Shown piece after piece: positions 24,931-36,405 of a stretch of 64,000 bases of DNA. Made by a program: the position numbers and the translations under genes. The notes under the pieces are model-generated. The model was not told where the DNA came from. It did no database searches and was given only the letters and a program-made list of their open reading frames with translations. Source of the DNA: Buxus sempervirens (taxonomy: Eukaryota > Streptophyta > Magnoliopsida > Buxales > Buxaceae); the NCBI GenBank assembly GCA_947561395.2, contig OX387182.1, positions 55,389,283-55,453,282 of the forward strand, written 5' to 3'. Positions within the stretch are counted from its first letter, which is position 1; each line of letters opens with the position of its first letter.

Positions 24931-25764
24931 CAAGCTTGCGTGGGTAATGGATAACAAGATGAACTTGGATACCCCATTCAGATGATTTTAACCGTCTGAT
25001 TGGTAGATCTACTAGTGGACCCCACATCTTAATTCTGCTCACCTTTTTTTAATGGCTGCACAACTAGGGCTGTAAACGGGTCGAATACGGTACGGATCTG
25101 TTAAGATCCGAATTCGATCCGATAAGAAAATCCAATATCCGAATTCGACCCGATTATCCGACGGATCTTTTGTATTTAATACCGAATTCGATCCGAATTC
25201 GAATCTGACCGATTATCCGATATCCGAATCCGATTACATTATATATGGAAAAAGATTAAGATATTATAAACCTTAAGTTAGTGGATTAAATAAGGATGTA
25301 TTAATTTAAATTTGTCTTATATTATGATTTTAAATCAATAAATATTATATGAAACCTTCATTCCTTCTATACTTATATATAAAAAGACCTAAAAAAACAT
25401 AACATATATACAAAATAAACGGTCGGATCTTTATCAGGTCGAATATGTGCAATACCATATTCGAATCCGAATATAATCGGATTCGGATAATTGGATCTTA
25501 TTCGGGTAATCGGATCTAGAGCTAATATCCATATTCGGATAATCGGGTCGAATTCGGATCGGATTCGGATCTTTATCCGACCCATTGACAGCCCTATGCA
25601 CAACTAATATTTACCTGCAAGCTTGCATGGGTAATGGATAACAAGATGAACTTGGATACCCCATTCAGATGATTTTAACCGTCTGATTGGTAGATCTACT
25701 AGTGGACCCCACACCTTAATTCTGCTCACCTTTTTTTAATGGCTGCACAACTAATATTTACCAG
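24931..25764. repeat. 147-bp direct repeat, first copy split by a MITE
   Basis: Unit 1 is 24931-25064 plus 25605-25617; unit 2 is 25618-25764. Both begin CAAGCTTGC(G/A)TGGGTAATGG and run through GGCTGCACAACTAATATTTACC with only a few substitutions. Unit 1 is interrupted by the hAT MITE at 25065-25596. The duplication therefore preceded, or excluded, the MITE. Confidence 0.88.
25065..25596. mobile_element. hAT-type MITE, TAGGG family, copy C
   Basis: Ends TAGGGCTGTAAACGGGTCG and, reversed, TAGGGCTGTCAATGGGTCG. An exact 8-bp duplication TGCACAAC lies at 25057-25064 and 25597-25604. The intact site without insertion is present at 25744-25751 in the neighbouring direct repeat. The 532-bp interior is built of CCGAATTCGGAT/GATCCGAATTCG words. 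Confidence 0.93.
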
Positions 25765-26575
25765 CATAGGATCTGGTGGGGCTCTTCTCATGTGTAACTA
25801 AGAATCCAAAGCTAGTGTTACATTTGTGGAATGGTCAATGAAATAGGGCAAGTGGCCGGGGTCAAACACAGTCTGTGGATCAAATTGTGTATATCATCCA
25901 ATTGCCAAAATTAAGATCTGTTTAGGTGGGACATAGTCAAATAATTATGCCCAAATTAAAATTAACCACTATATGTGTGACACGTGTTGCACTGTTTAGC
26001 AGACATGTGGCATGGCATCTTCACAGCCCCAATCTGCATGCCCTTTGTTTTCCTAAGACGTAAAATACTAGTGAGTTTCTCAAAAAAGCTTCCTTTTGTT
26101 TCTTGACCTTTTCCTCTTTGCTTTGTAGGAAGAAAAGAAGTACAAGAAGCAACAAATTACAAGACTAACCAAAATCAAATTGACTTTGCTAAGGAGTATC
26201 CCAAACGACAAGATTGACTTGTTAAAATGAAACTCTTTTGTTGTTTTGCTCCAAAAAGGTCAGAACTCCTGTTCTTTGTCATGTACCTGCAGGGAATTTA
26301 TATCCTGCATCATGACACCCATCACCACCGTTCAATTAGTAGACAATTATAGTGATGAAAATACAGTCCAACCAACTTGATGAGATCAAACGACCAAAAT
26401 TAATTCTCCAATCAAAGAACTCCTGCCCGGCCATCATCTTTTACCATTTTTTTTTCATTTTAATATATAGCTTAATTATGACCTCAACAGCAACAACTAT
26501 TGCGGCTCTCAACGGATTATTTTAAGTGGCAAGAATAGAATCAACAGGAGGCCTTATTGGTTTTTAGTGAAGTGA

Positions 26576-26920
26576 GGGAGAAATTGGTTTTTAGTGATAT
26601 TTTTTCAAAATAATCTAGATTCAGTTGGCAAATTTTTTAAAATTGGGATTAGTGATGCTTTTTTCATATAATTGGGATTCAGTATCATTTTACTATTCAT
26701 CAAGAATTTCTTCTAAAAATGCCCTAAAAAGACTTTGAAAACCTTTTCACTCATTTAGGTACAAGTGAGGTTTGCAAGTATTTTTGAAAAAAAAAGTTTC
26801 ATGAATAGTAAAATGACACTAAAATCCCAATTATTTGAAAAAATATCACTAATTTCTAATTTTCAAGAATTGTAAATCTACATTATTTTAAAAAAGTATA
26901 ACTAAAAACCAATTTTCCCC
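26576..26920. mobile_element. Mutator-type foldback MITE in copy 1
   Basis: Ends GGGAGAAATTGGTTTTTAGT and, reversed, GGGGAAAATTGGTTTTTAGT, the same family as 9407-9762. Copy 2 has no such sequence at the matching position (about 31240-31262). The flanks are altered, so no clean 9-bp duplication is visible. Confidence 0.75.
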
Positions 26921-27863
26921 GGAAGAGGAGGAATATTTCTCCCATTCTGAACTCCTTTTGTTTTTTTACCCAAATATTACCTTCTCCCAACAAAATAATC
27001 CCCCATACCACTCGTTCAAATTTAAACATGATGTAATTACCTACTTAAAATGACATGATATTTATTAGAATGGGCTATTTATCTAAATAGACCCTACAAA
27101 TTTGCCATGTACGTAGCGCGTGAAATCTGGCGCCTACCAATTTAAAAAAGAGTCTGCATTGGCATTGTCCTAGAATTTGATGGGCTATGACTTTTTTGTG
27201 CGCATTGGATCTTGACAGGGAGGATGATCTACGTGAGCCTCATCCAAAAAGTCATCACATGTCACATTACATATCTTCAAGGGGCTTCAGCATTCAATAT
27301 ATTTATTATTTATTATTTGGGGTTGTTATAGTTGTGAATTACTGCTTGTTTGACTCTTCTTAAAGTGGTGGGCGACACATGCAAAACGGCACTTATATAA
27401 TTAAAAAGATTATATTATTTAGTTCAAAAAAATTATATGGTGTTGGTATCGGAAAAGCTTTGCCATTAAAATTTTTAATGAGTTAATAAATTTTAAGACA
27501 TTTATTAGAATTTCTTAAATATAAATATCACTCTCTTTTTCAGTCAATATAAGGATAAATAGATATTACTTTTTAAACGTTTTTGAAGAAAATAATAAAA
27601 GCCTTGGCTGAGGAATATTAAGAGCTATTGCATGGGACACAATATGTTGCATTTTATAATGTTAGCTGTTGGAGTTAGATGCTGCCAAATGGAGCATCTA
27701 ATGGCTAGTGTTTTTTCAAGTGAGCTTCACGTAAAATATTTATAACAAGGAAAATTGTGACCATTAGATTTTCTACGTGGGCGGTATCTATTAACTCCAA
27801 CAGCAGCAACTAATTCGAGATTCTTAAAAAATATCAAGCAAAAATTGTATAAATGATAAATGT

Positions 27864-27892
27864 TATATATATATATATATATAATTTATTTA
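27864..27892. repeat. (TA)n microsatellite
   Basis: A TA dinucleotide run of about 28 bp in copy 1. The matching place in copy 2 (near 32395) has a much shorter run, so the array changed after the duplication. Confidence 0.85.
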
Positions 27893-28531
27893 TTTATTGT
27901 TTCTCTCTATTAATGTTAATAGTTCTTGTTCTCGCTTTACATTTTTGGTTAATAACTTTGAAAGTTTTATTTATTTAATCAAAACTAATTTACCATGGGA
28001 ACCATCTAAATCATAAGTGTGCCCCAACTCTGCAAATTCAAATTAACAAACTAAACAATATAGTTTATTTTAAAAATTGAGACAGTTTTGACTATTTTAC
28101 CCTACTACGAATAAATCTAGGATGATATATGAGGACTATTTTGAAAAGTTGCACATTTTGAGTGCTACGACTCCCAGGGAGCAATTCTTGTTATATATAA
28201 GTATAGATATAGACATAGATTAAGAGACGCCAACTTTGAAGGCCTAACGTACTTAAACTAGGAAATATTTCAGGTTGATACTTAATTCATGAAACGGATT
28301 AGTTGAAAACATGTGGATAAATGGGGCTAAACCAAACTCTTATTGCCATCTCTATAAGATACATATCACGTCATACATACATGTATATGTTCAATTGAGA
28401 TCCTGTGGGACCTTTACCTACAACCTTATGTGAAGCCTGCATTGGGATCATGCCATGTGTATTGTGAATGGCATATTTGTAATTTTTTAAACAATCCTGT
28501 GAAAAGCTGCAAATAAAGTTGTAGATAAAGG

Positions 28532-28773
28532 CAGTGGCGGAACCACCTTAAAAATATATATAGTTTTATATGTTTTAATTAAAATTTATGTTTTGCCCCC
28601 CTTCTAAAATTTCTGGTTTGCCCTCCCAACTCATTGAAATTTCTATATTTCATGAGAACCCTCTCTAAAATTTTTGATTTGTCCCCCCAATTCATTGAAA
28701 TTTCTATATTTCATGAGAAGTGTTAATTGAAAATATTTTTTGCCCCTCAAATTTGGAATCCTTGTTTCGCCAT
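28532..28773. mobile_element. Small hAT MITE (CAGTGGCGGAAC family), reverse copy
   Basis: Starts CAGTGGCGGAACCACC and ends TTGTTTCGCCATG-like. The flanks GATAAAGG (28524-28531) and GATAAAAG (28774-28781) are an 8-bp duplication with one change. The interior is the reverse complement of 21856-22139 (GTTTTGCCCCCCTTCTAAAA and CAACTCATTGAAATTTC blocks). Confidence 0.78.
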
Positions 28774-30446
28774 GATAAAAGTCCTACAAGGATTTGAACT
28801 GGTATGTGTTGGGGGCTTGACCGGTCAAACTAAACTTTCCCGTTTATTTTTGAATTTTTTGACTTTACACTTTTCCCTTTTTTCACGTGCTTCAAGTATC
28901 TGGCGACAGTGTATGAGCTCGCTCCGCTTGATCAATTCCAACGTGTATCTTAAGTTTGAGTGGTCAAACCATCGGCTTTGGGGGCATGTATTTATCTGTT
29001 TACAGCCACACAAAGCCACTTAATTATTAGTTGTAATAATTATAACATGGCCCTTGATGCACTCATTCAAGAATTGGCTTTTGCATTCTTATCCACAAAA
29101 GAAAAAAAAGAATTGGCTTTTGCATCCTTGCCCAAAATATTAAATTGATTATTTTTAGATAGTCTCTTAATTATTATTTATGTTATATCTTTTTAGATAA
29201 TCAAATTGCAACAAATATCTAATATATAGAGATTGGTTGGAATTTTATTAATACATGGCTATTTTTTTAAAGAAACTTGCATTGATGACTTAGTTGATTT
29301 GTCTCTTATTTTTTTGTTTAAAGAATGGTCAAATCACAGGCTTTATCTATAAATAGGCATAGAAAATTGGTGCAAATAATTTGGAACTGATTTTTTATAT
29401 AATGTTTGAGCTGTTGCTGCAGAAATATTGTTTCTAGCATTTTCCACAACAAGATATGCAATGAATTGATTGTTTTTGTATCGCTTCTTTCATGACATAC
29501 AATTATTTATATTGTTTAATTTCATAACTTATATATTGCTGCTTTTGTTAATTGTGAGTATTTATTCTATAAGTCTAAGTTTTTTTTTTTTTTTTGGGGA
29601 TTTAGATATAGAATGATACCTACTGGGCCTTGTGCTTAGCCATACTTTATATTGATGAGTAGGTATATGCGTGGATCAAAATAGCGCATTGGAATGATAA
29701 TGTAGGATGTAAATTTCCACCTTGGTCGACATGATTTAATGTCATGATAGCCTACGTATATTAGAGGTTGCGTGAGATGTTAAGATGTTTATTTTTAATT
29801 AATTGTAGTACTTGGGATAATTGTATCTGAATTTTATTTTTGTTATTGTAATAATTAACTATGATAAATAAATATATATTTAATTGTTCCTAAATTCAAG
29901 TGTAATGATCCTATCTTATAAGCACGCGAGTAAGAGTTAATGCTTGGATTTCTATTTTATTACTCGCGTTAATGCTTGGATTTCTATTTTAAGGATTAAT
30001 GGAGATCGCGGTTTTTCACCCAAAAAAAATGGAGATTGCGGTTACATTCCAAGACTCCTAATGCCCCATTGTGTTTTATCATGTTTACCACCGCAACCCA
30101 CCACCATACCAATACCACGATTGCTATCACCCCGCCATATCCTACAACCATCCCATCATCACAACTACTCTGACCACACCCCGCCATAGCCTACCACCAC
30201 GACATCACCACAACCACCACCTACCACCATCCAACACCACTATCCACCGTTACCATTACCAACGGCATACAGAGACTTGTTTGTACGTTCCATCATAAGA
30301 GTCAATGTTACTAAAATATAATTATTTAATGACTGTATTTTAATTATTTTCATAAATTATGACTAAAGTTAATTTTCCTAGCATCTAAATGCACATCGCC
30401 TCTCTCAAGACCTAGGTTAGTTTGAATTGGTCCTTGATTTGATCGT

Positions 30447-30673
30447 GAGATGCAGCATATCACGGTTAATACTTTTTCATTGCTATAAATTTTCTAGTGG
30501 GCCCTACCTACCTGAAAAACAGGTTAGCCTGAATTGGTCCCCTGTTAGCCTGAATTGGTCCTTATTTGATCGTGAGATGCAGCATATCACTTTTTATGGT
30601 AGAAAGAGATGCAGCATATAACGGTTAATACTTTCGTTGCTATAAATTTTCTAGTGGGCCCTACCTACCTGAA
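30447..30673. repeat. Local duplication at end of copy 1
   Basis: The block GAGATGCAGCATAT...GGGCCCTACCTACCTGAAAA occurs at about 30447-30513 and again at about 30606-30673. GTTAGCCTGAATTGGTCC is repeated between them. Copy 2 has one block only (38402-38466). Confidence 0.8.
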
Positions 30674-30714
30674 AAGCATTCACATTAATGGGTCTACGTC
30701 GTCTGCCGCTCTTT

Positions 30715-30854
30715 TGAGATTACTTCCGGTGGATCCTTTGTCTGGATCCCTTACGTGGATCCTCCACCATGATTGCATCATGGGCACATGATGCAATCAT
30801 GGTGGAGGATCCACGTAAGGGATCCAGACAAAGGATCCACCGGAAGTAATCTCA
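30715..30854. mobile_element. Perfect 68-bp inverted repeat (foldback MITE) at duplication junction
   Basis: Arms 30715-30782 and 30787-30854 are exact reverse complements over 68 bp, separated by the 4-nt loop GGCA. The arms start TGAGATTACTTCCGGTGGAT and contain repeated GGATCC. The right arm ends at the first base of homology of duplication copy 2. Part of the arm (ATCCTTTGTCTGGATCCCTT) is related to the diverged foldback element at 31356-31536, so it is probably a young member of the same MITE family. No target duplication was found. Confidence 0.9.
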
Positions 30855-31355
30855 TCAAATTGACTTTGCTAAGAAGTATACCAAACGGCAAGATTGACTT
30901 GTTAAAATGAAACTCTTTTGTTGTTTTGCTCCAAAAAGGTCAGAACTCCTGTTCTTTGTCATGTACCTGCAGGGAATTTATATCCTGCATCATGACACCC
31001 ATCACCACCGTTCAATTAGTAGATAATTATAGTGATGAAAATACAGTCCAACAAACTCGATGAGATCAAACGACCAAAATTAATTCTCCAACCAAAGAAC
31101 TCCCGCCTGGCCATCATCTTTTACCATTTTTTTTTCGTTTTAATATATAGCTTAATTATGACTTCAAGAGCAACTACTATTGCGGCTCTCAACGGATTAT
31201 TTTAAGTCGCAAGAATAGAATCAACATGAGGCCTTATTGGTGATAATCCATATTATTAGCAAAGTGAAGAATGGGAATATTTCTTCAGACTTTGACTTCC
31301 CGTATTTTTTTGTCCAAATATTTCCCTCCCCAACAAAATAATGCTCCCATACCAC

Positions 31356-31536
31356 GAGTTGAAATCTTATGGATCCTTTATTTAGACTCCTTATGTAGAT
31401 CCTCCATAAGATTGTGCCATGTGCTCCTTGAAGCATTTAAAAAAATTACATTTACACCATTCAAGGGGCACATGGCACAATCTTGTGCAACATCCACATA
31501 AGGAGTCTAGATAAAGGATTCAATGGATTTCAATTG
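31356..31536. mobile_element. Foldback MITE with exact 9-bp TSD
   Basis: A 181-bp element whose arms (about 31356-31427 and 31466-31536) are imperfect inverted repeats, with TTGAAATC / GATTTCAA near the ends. An exact 9-bp duplication CCATACCAC lies at 31347-31355 and 31537-31545. Copy 1 has a single CCATACCAC at 27003-27011, the empty site. The 9-bp TSD points to Mutator-type mobilisation. Arm sequence resembles 30715-30854. Confidence 0.85.
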
Positions 31537-33093
31537 CCATACCACTTGTTTAAATTTAAACATGGTGTAACTACCTATTTAGAAAGACATGATATCTATG
31601 AGAGGGGTTTTTTTATCTACAAATTTGCTATGCGTGTAGCGTGTGAAATCCAGCGCTTAGCAATTTAAAAAGGAGACTGCATTAGCATTTTCCTAGGATT
31701 TGATGGGCTATGACTTTTTTTTTTTGTGTGCATTGGATCTTGACAGGGAGGATGATCTACGTGAGCCTCATCCAAAAAGTCAACACATGTCACATTACAT
31801 ATCTTCAAGGGGCTTCAGCATTCAATATATTTATTATTTATTATTTGGGGTTGTTATGGTTGTGAATTACTGCTCGTTTGACTCTTCTTAAAGTGGTGGG
31901 TGACCCGTGCAAAACGGCACTTATATAATTAAAAAGATTATATTATTTAGCTCAAAAAAATTTTATGGTGTTGGTATCGGAAAAGCTTGCTATTAAAAAT
32001 TTTTAATGAGTTAATAAATTTTAAGATATTTATTAGAATTTCTTAAATATAAATATCACTCTCTTTTTCAGTCATTATAAGGATAAATAGATATTGCTTT
32101 TTAAATGTTTTTTAAGAAAATAATAAAAGTCTTGGCTGAGGAATATTAAGAGCTATTGCATGGGACACAATATGTTGCATTTTAAAGTGCTAGTGGATGG
32201 AGTTAGATGCTGCCACATGGAACATCTAATGGCTGGTGTCTTTTTCTCAAGTGAGCTTCACGTTAAATATTTATAACAAGGAAAATTGTGACCGTTAGAT
32301 TTTCTACATGGGCGGTATCTATTAACTCCAACAACATCAACCAATTTGAGATTCTTAAAAAATATCAAGCTAAAATTGTATAGTTGATAAATGTTATATA
32401 TATATTGTTTCTCTCTATTACTGTTAATAGTTCTTGTTCTCGGTTTACATTTTTGGTTAATAACTTTGAAAGTTTTATTTATTTAATCAAAAAATTTACC
32501 ATGGGAACCATCTAAATCATACGCGTGTGCCCCGCCTCTGCAAATTCAAATTAAAAAAGTAAACAATATAGTTTACTTTAAAAATTGAGGTAGTTTCGAC
32601 TATTATACCCTTTTACGAATAAATCCAGAATAATATATGAGGGCTATTTTGAAAAGTTTCACATTTTGAGTGCCACGACTCCCAGGGAGCAATTATTGTT
32701 ATATATAAATATAGATATAGACATAAATTAAGAAAAGTCAACTTTGAAGGCCTAATGCACTTATACTAGGAAACATTTCAGGTTGATACTTAATTCATGA
32801 AACGGATTATTTGAAAACATATGTGGATAAATGGGCTTTACCAAACTCTTATTGCCATCTCAATAAGATACATATCACGTTATACGTACATGTATGTGTT
32901 GGGGGCTTCACCGGTCAAACTTAACTTTCCCGTTTTATTTTTGAATTTTTTGGCTTCCTACACTTTTCACGTCTTTCACGTGCTTCAAATATCTGGCCAT
33001 ATCAATATGAGCTCGCTCCGCTTGATCGATTCCAACGTGTATCTTAAGTTTGAGTGGTCAAACCATCGGCTTTGGGGGCATGTTTTTTTTTTT

Positions 33094-33637
33094 GGGAAAA
33101 TTACAATACACACTATCTTTTAAAATGCTATTCCAAAATACACTACCTTCATAATTAATTACCAAGTTTACATTTATTTTATAAATAATATGACAGAATG
33201 CTCTACTGCATATATCAGAAGACAAAAAATACCCCTTTTACCCCCGTTTTACAACTCACAAACCGGTCTAAACAATAAAACTGTTGAACTTTACTCCTTT
33301 ATTTTAGTTGTTCCGAACCAAAAAAAAAATTTCAATCAAAACCTTTCGTCTACCTTCTTCTATGCCAGTTTTTTGGTTTAACAAATTTGAAGTGCTACTA
33401 CTGCAATTAGTGCTTTTGTTGTGTTTGCTTCTTATCTGACATGCTGAACCACAAGTATAAAAACTGGTTTTATGAGTTGTAAACTGGGGGCAAAATGGGC
33501 AATTTTTGTCTCTTGACACATGCTGGAGGGCATTCCGTCATTTTGTTTATAAAACTAGTGTAAACTTGACAATTTGTTGTGAAGGTAGTGCATTTTGGAA
33601 TAAATTTTTAAAAGACGAGGTGTATAGTAATTTTCCC
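33094..33637. mobile_element. Mutator-like MITE with ~170-bp imperfect TIRs
   Basis: Starts GGGAAAATTACAATACAC and ends, reversed, GGGAAAATTACTATACAC; the arms pair over about 170 bp each (GCTATTCCAAAATACACTAC against the reverse of GTAGTGCATTTTGGAATAAA). The terminal decamer equals that of the large element at 9061-19421. It lies next to an 11-T tract (33083-33093); the right flank is also T-rich, so the target duplication is ambiguous. Confidence 0.78.
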
Positions 33638-34557
33638 TTTTGTTTAAATTAAAGGCCAAGCCTATATATTTATTAACAAAAGCCAAAATTATAGAGACAC
33701 CATCAACCTGCCGGAATATACAAGAGAACCAATGAAACAACAAAAAACGTAAGAACAGAACCACCATATCAGCAACCCGATTAACTACGTCTCGGAAGAA
33801 AAATGTCAAATCTGCGGTAGGAGCCACAAGAACCGGTTGGAAACCAGCGGTAGATTTTGACAATGGGTCCGCACCTAAGCGGATTAGAGAAATAACTCCC
33901 AATAGAAGGGAGGAAAAAATTGACAACGACGATGTGATAAAAAGTGGACGAGGAACCGGCGAACTAGACCTCTGCCACGCAAAGAGACGTAGGAGATGGT
34001 GGTTGAGCATGGCAACCTTACACCAAGATTCTCCAAACACAGATAGAAACAAAAACCGACCATAACAACCATTATCAACAACAACCAAAAAACATCAACA
34101 CACCACTGGCAAGCCCAAACACAAGATAAACAGATAAGGATAGATAAACTATCAACAAGAAATAAAAACAAAACCAGTAAAGGGGGTAAACGAAACCGGC
34201 TTTTCAACCAGAGAAAACCGGTGGTAACCCCCTAGAGTCATCCCTTTCTCGATCGTCAGATTCGTCTTCAACCAAGTCCATTTGCACTAAGTTCAAAATG
34301 AAGCAACTCCACCTAATTCAGACTATCCCCAAGTAGAAACTTAGAAAATCGAGACACCACAGGCAGGTCTTCAACTCCTTCCAAAGAAAACTCGAGGGGT
34401 CGATTCAGATGCCACAAGTAGACGACAGCGATGGAAGAATGCCACAAGGAAAAAAACGAGAGGATGATTTGGACAAGAATCACTAGAGATGATAGGATTA
34501 GGAGAAGAAGAAAGCCAAAACCAAATCGCAAGCTGGGGACGATGACCACCTGAGACA
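33638..34557 (-). mobile_element. Probable LINE 3' region, 5' truncated
   Basis: On the minus strand this reads towards TTTGTTAATAAATATATAGG and GGCCTTTAATTTAAAC, then (after the MITE at 33094-33637) into the complement of the T-tract at 33083-33093, which would be its poly(A) tail. The block is absent from copy 1. Minus-strand frames at 33555-34207 and 34313-34564 are hydrophobic and match no domain I know, so 3' UTR is more likely than coding. About 20 bp of target seems lost. Confidence 0.45.
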
Positions 34558-34603
34558 CACACAAGCGACTTAATTATTAGTTGTAATAATTATAACATGG
34601 TCC

Positions 34604-36405
34604 TGTAGACACCCCAAATTGCACTACAGAATGAGAAAGTAATAAAAACATGTAATTAGAGCTTAAAACAGGTCAAAAATGCATAAAAATTGACAAAGCA
34701 GACTTTGCCCGTATTACATTCACGGACCAGTCGCGCCCGAGATCAATCTACGGTCAGGCGCGCCCGTATTGAAACTACGGACACCACTGGACCGTAAATC
34801 ATTTACGGTCACTAAAGACACGTGGTAGTTTTATCCTTCTCTCGATTTCCGAGCTTTATCTTTAGTCCAATGTATCTCTAAATGAGCGAATTACGTATTT
34901 TATTCGCTGAAGTCACCTTGGTTGGCTATGGATGGGCATGATCTTGTGTTTAACTCAAACTGAAACTCTATCTTGTCAAACCTTGGACCAGCCTTACCCC
35001 TGTGCTTGCCTATAAATAGAGGTGAGATTCTCAAGCTGAGGGCCATGAAATTTTGAAGAATCAAGAGCTCTAAGAGAAGAAGAGGAACCCCTGCTGCCTT
35101 GCTTGCTCAATCCAGGTAAGTCCCTTTTCCCTTTTTTATTTCATATTCTAGATGTAATAGGATCATCTCTGTTGCTGTAGAATAAGACCATCTTTTGTAC
35201 TTATATTCCTAAACTTGTCTCTAAGTACCTCAAGAGTCTCTCTAGCCGTAAAACGTGAAGAGAGAGCTAGGGGAAAGGGGAACAGGTGAATCCCTAGAAT
35301 AGAACTCCATATCTGTTTTTCTGTTTTTATAGAATAAGGCCTTTGATTGTGTTTGTGTACCCAAACCTATCTCCAAGTACCTCAAGAGTCTCTCTAGCCG
35401 TAAAACGTGAAGAGAGAGCTAGGGGAAAAGAGAACAGGTGGATCCATAGGGTAGACCCCATATGCTCTAATTTGTGAGATGTGGCTGCTTTGAATATCCT
35501 GATCATGTTTTAATGCTTTTTATGATATATCTGAATGAATAACATGAATCTATGATGTTTATAGCATGAGATCCTCGCTTTTTTATAAAATTTGGATTTT
35601 TGCCACTTTTGCACCTACAGTACTGTTTTCGTGATTTTTGTGGTTTTAGGCTAGGATCTTGGATTTATCATGATCAATATGGTAGATCTGAATCCAGAAG
35701 CCTGAAAGTAAATTCTAGGGTTTCATGATGTGGTTTTTAAATTGTTTTTCATTATTGAGAGAAGACCTTACGGTCTAAATTCTCCCATTTTGGTGTTTTT
35801 CATCAACGTGGGTATTTTTAGTTTTGATTTTTTGATTTAATGTGAAATTTGGGTTTTATCTGTGTCCTGGACTGTTCAAGTTCAATTTTGAAATATTTTA
35901 TAAAAATCATATTTTTCTAGATTTCTAGAATTTGACTTGAAGCCAGATTTTGGATTTTTCACTTAAAATTGGTTTTATTTGATTTTATCTCAATTTTGTT
36001 TTGATCATGAAACCCTAGGAATGGTATGATCATATTTGAAAGTTCTGGATCAATCAGACTATTCATATGAAAAAACCATATATTTTGTCTTTTTTTGTGA
36101 TTTTTCATGATTTTTATAGCAAGCTTTTTCCTTTATTTTAACATGAACAATACCTGGCAACCACCTTGTGTGGATGAATAGGGGTGCCTAACACCTTCCC
36201 CTGTTCATAACCTAATCCCCCTACCTATCTCTGGTTGTTTTTTTAGGAGGGTTATTTTTTACCCTAAAATTGCCTTTTGCGCTTATTTAATATTTTGGTG
36301 TCCATTCACACCTAAATTGAATGGTGGCGACTCTTTGTTTTATTTAATCCCGTGTGATGATTGAGAGGAAGTCGATTGAAAAATTGATTTTTTCCACGTC
36401 TCACA
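34604..36405 (+). mobile_element. Solo Tat/Ogre-like gypsy LTR in copy 2
   Basis: Starts TGTAGACACCCC, ends CACGTCTCACA, and is flanked by the exact 5-bp duplication GGTCC at 34599-34603 and 36406-36410. Copy 1 shows the unoccupied site at about 29049-29053. A TATA box (CCTATAAATAGAGG, about 35010-35023) is followed about 30 bp later by a purine-rich leader and a consensus donor CCAG|GTAAGT at 35116. This layout marks U3/R/U5 in plus orientation. The 3' part has ATGGTGGCGACTC. A GC-rich patch with CGGTC/CGCCCG repeats lies at 34705-34810. Confidence 0.88.
35176..35479. repeat. ~152-bp tandem duplication in LTR
   Basis: Two successive units of about 152 bp share TAGAATAAG, GTACCTCAAGAGTCTCTCTA and GCCGTAAAACGTGAAGAGAG (first at about 35225-35275, again at 35377-35427). 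They lie directly downstream of the LTR splice donor. Confidence 0.85.

Larger units (their letters stand above)
26174..30508. repeat. Segmental duplication, copy 1
   Basis: Collinear with copy 2 (30854-38466) once insertions are removed. Shared anchors in order: ATCAAATTGACTTTGCTAAG (26174/30854), GCATTGGATCTTGACAGGGA (27203/31730), GTGTTGGGGGCTT (28806/32897), AATTGGCTTTTGCATCCTTG (29111/36430), AATGACTGTATTTTAATTAT, and GGGCCCTACCTACCTG (30488/38450). By eye most stretches are well over 90% identical. Copy 1 holds a MITE (26576-26920) absent from copy 2 and about 410 bp including a hAT MITE near 28386-28800. No gene was recognised in the duplicated unit. Confidence 0.85.

Noticed and set aside
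33085..33646. A clean 9-bp TSD for the 544-bp Mutator-like MITE
   Set aside because: Both flanks are T-runs (the poly(A) of a reversed LINE), so any match is uninformative.
33555..34564. Minus-strand frames up to 177 residues as a possible gene
   Set aside because: Hydrophobic, domain-free, part of an insertion absent from duplication copy 1 and ending in a MITE and poly(T); more likely a LINE 3' UTR.
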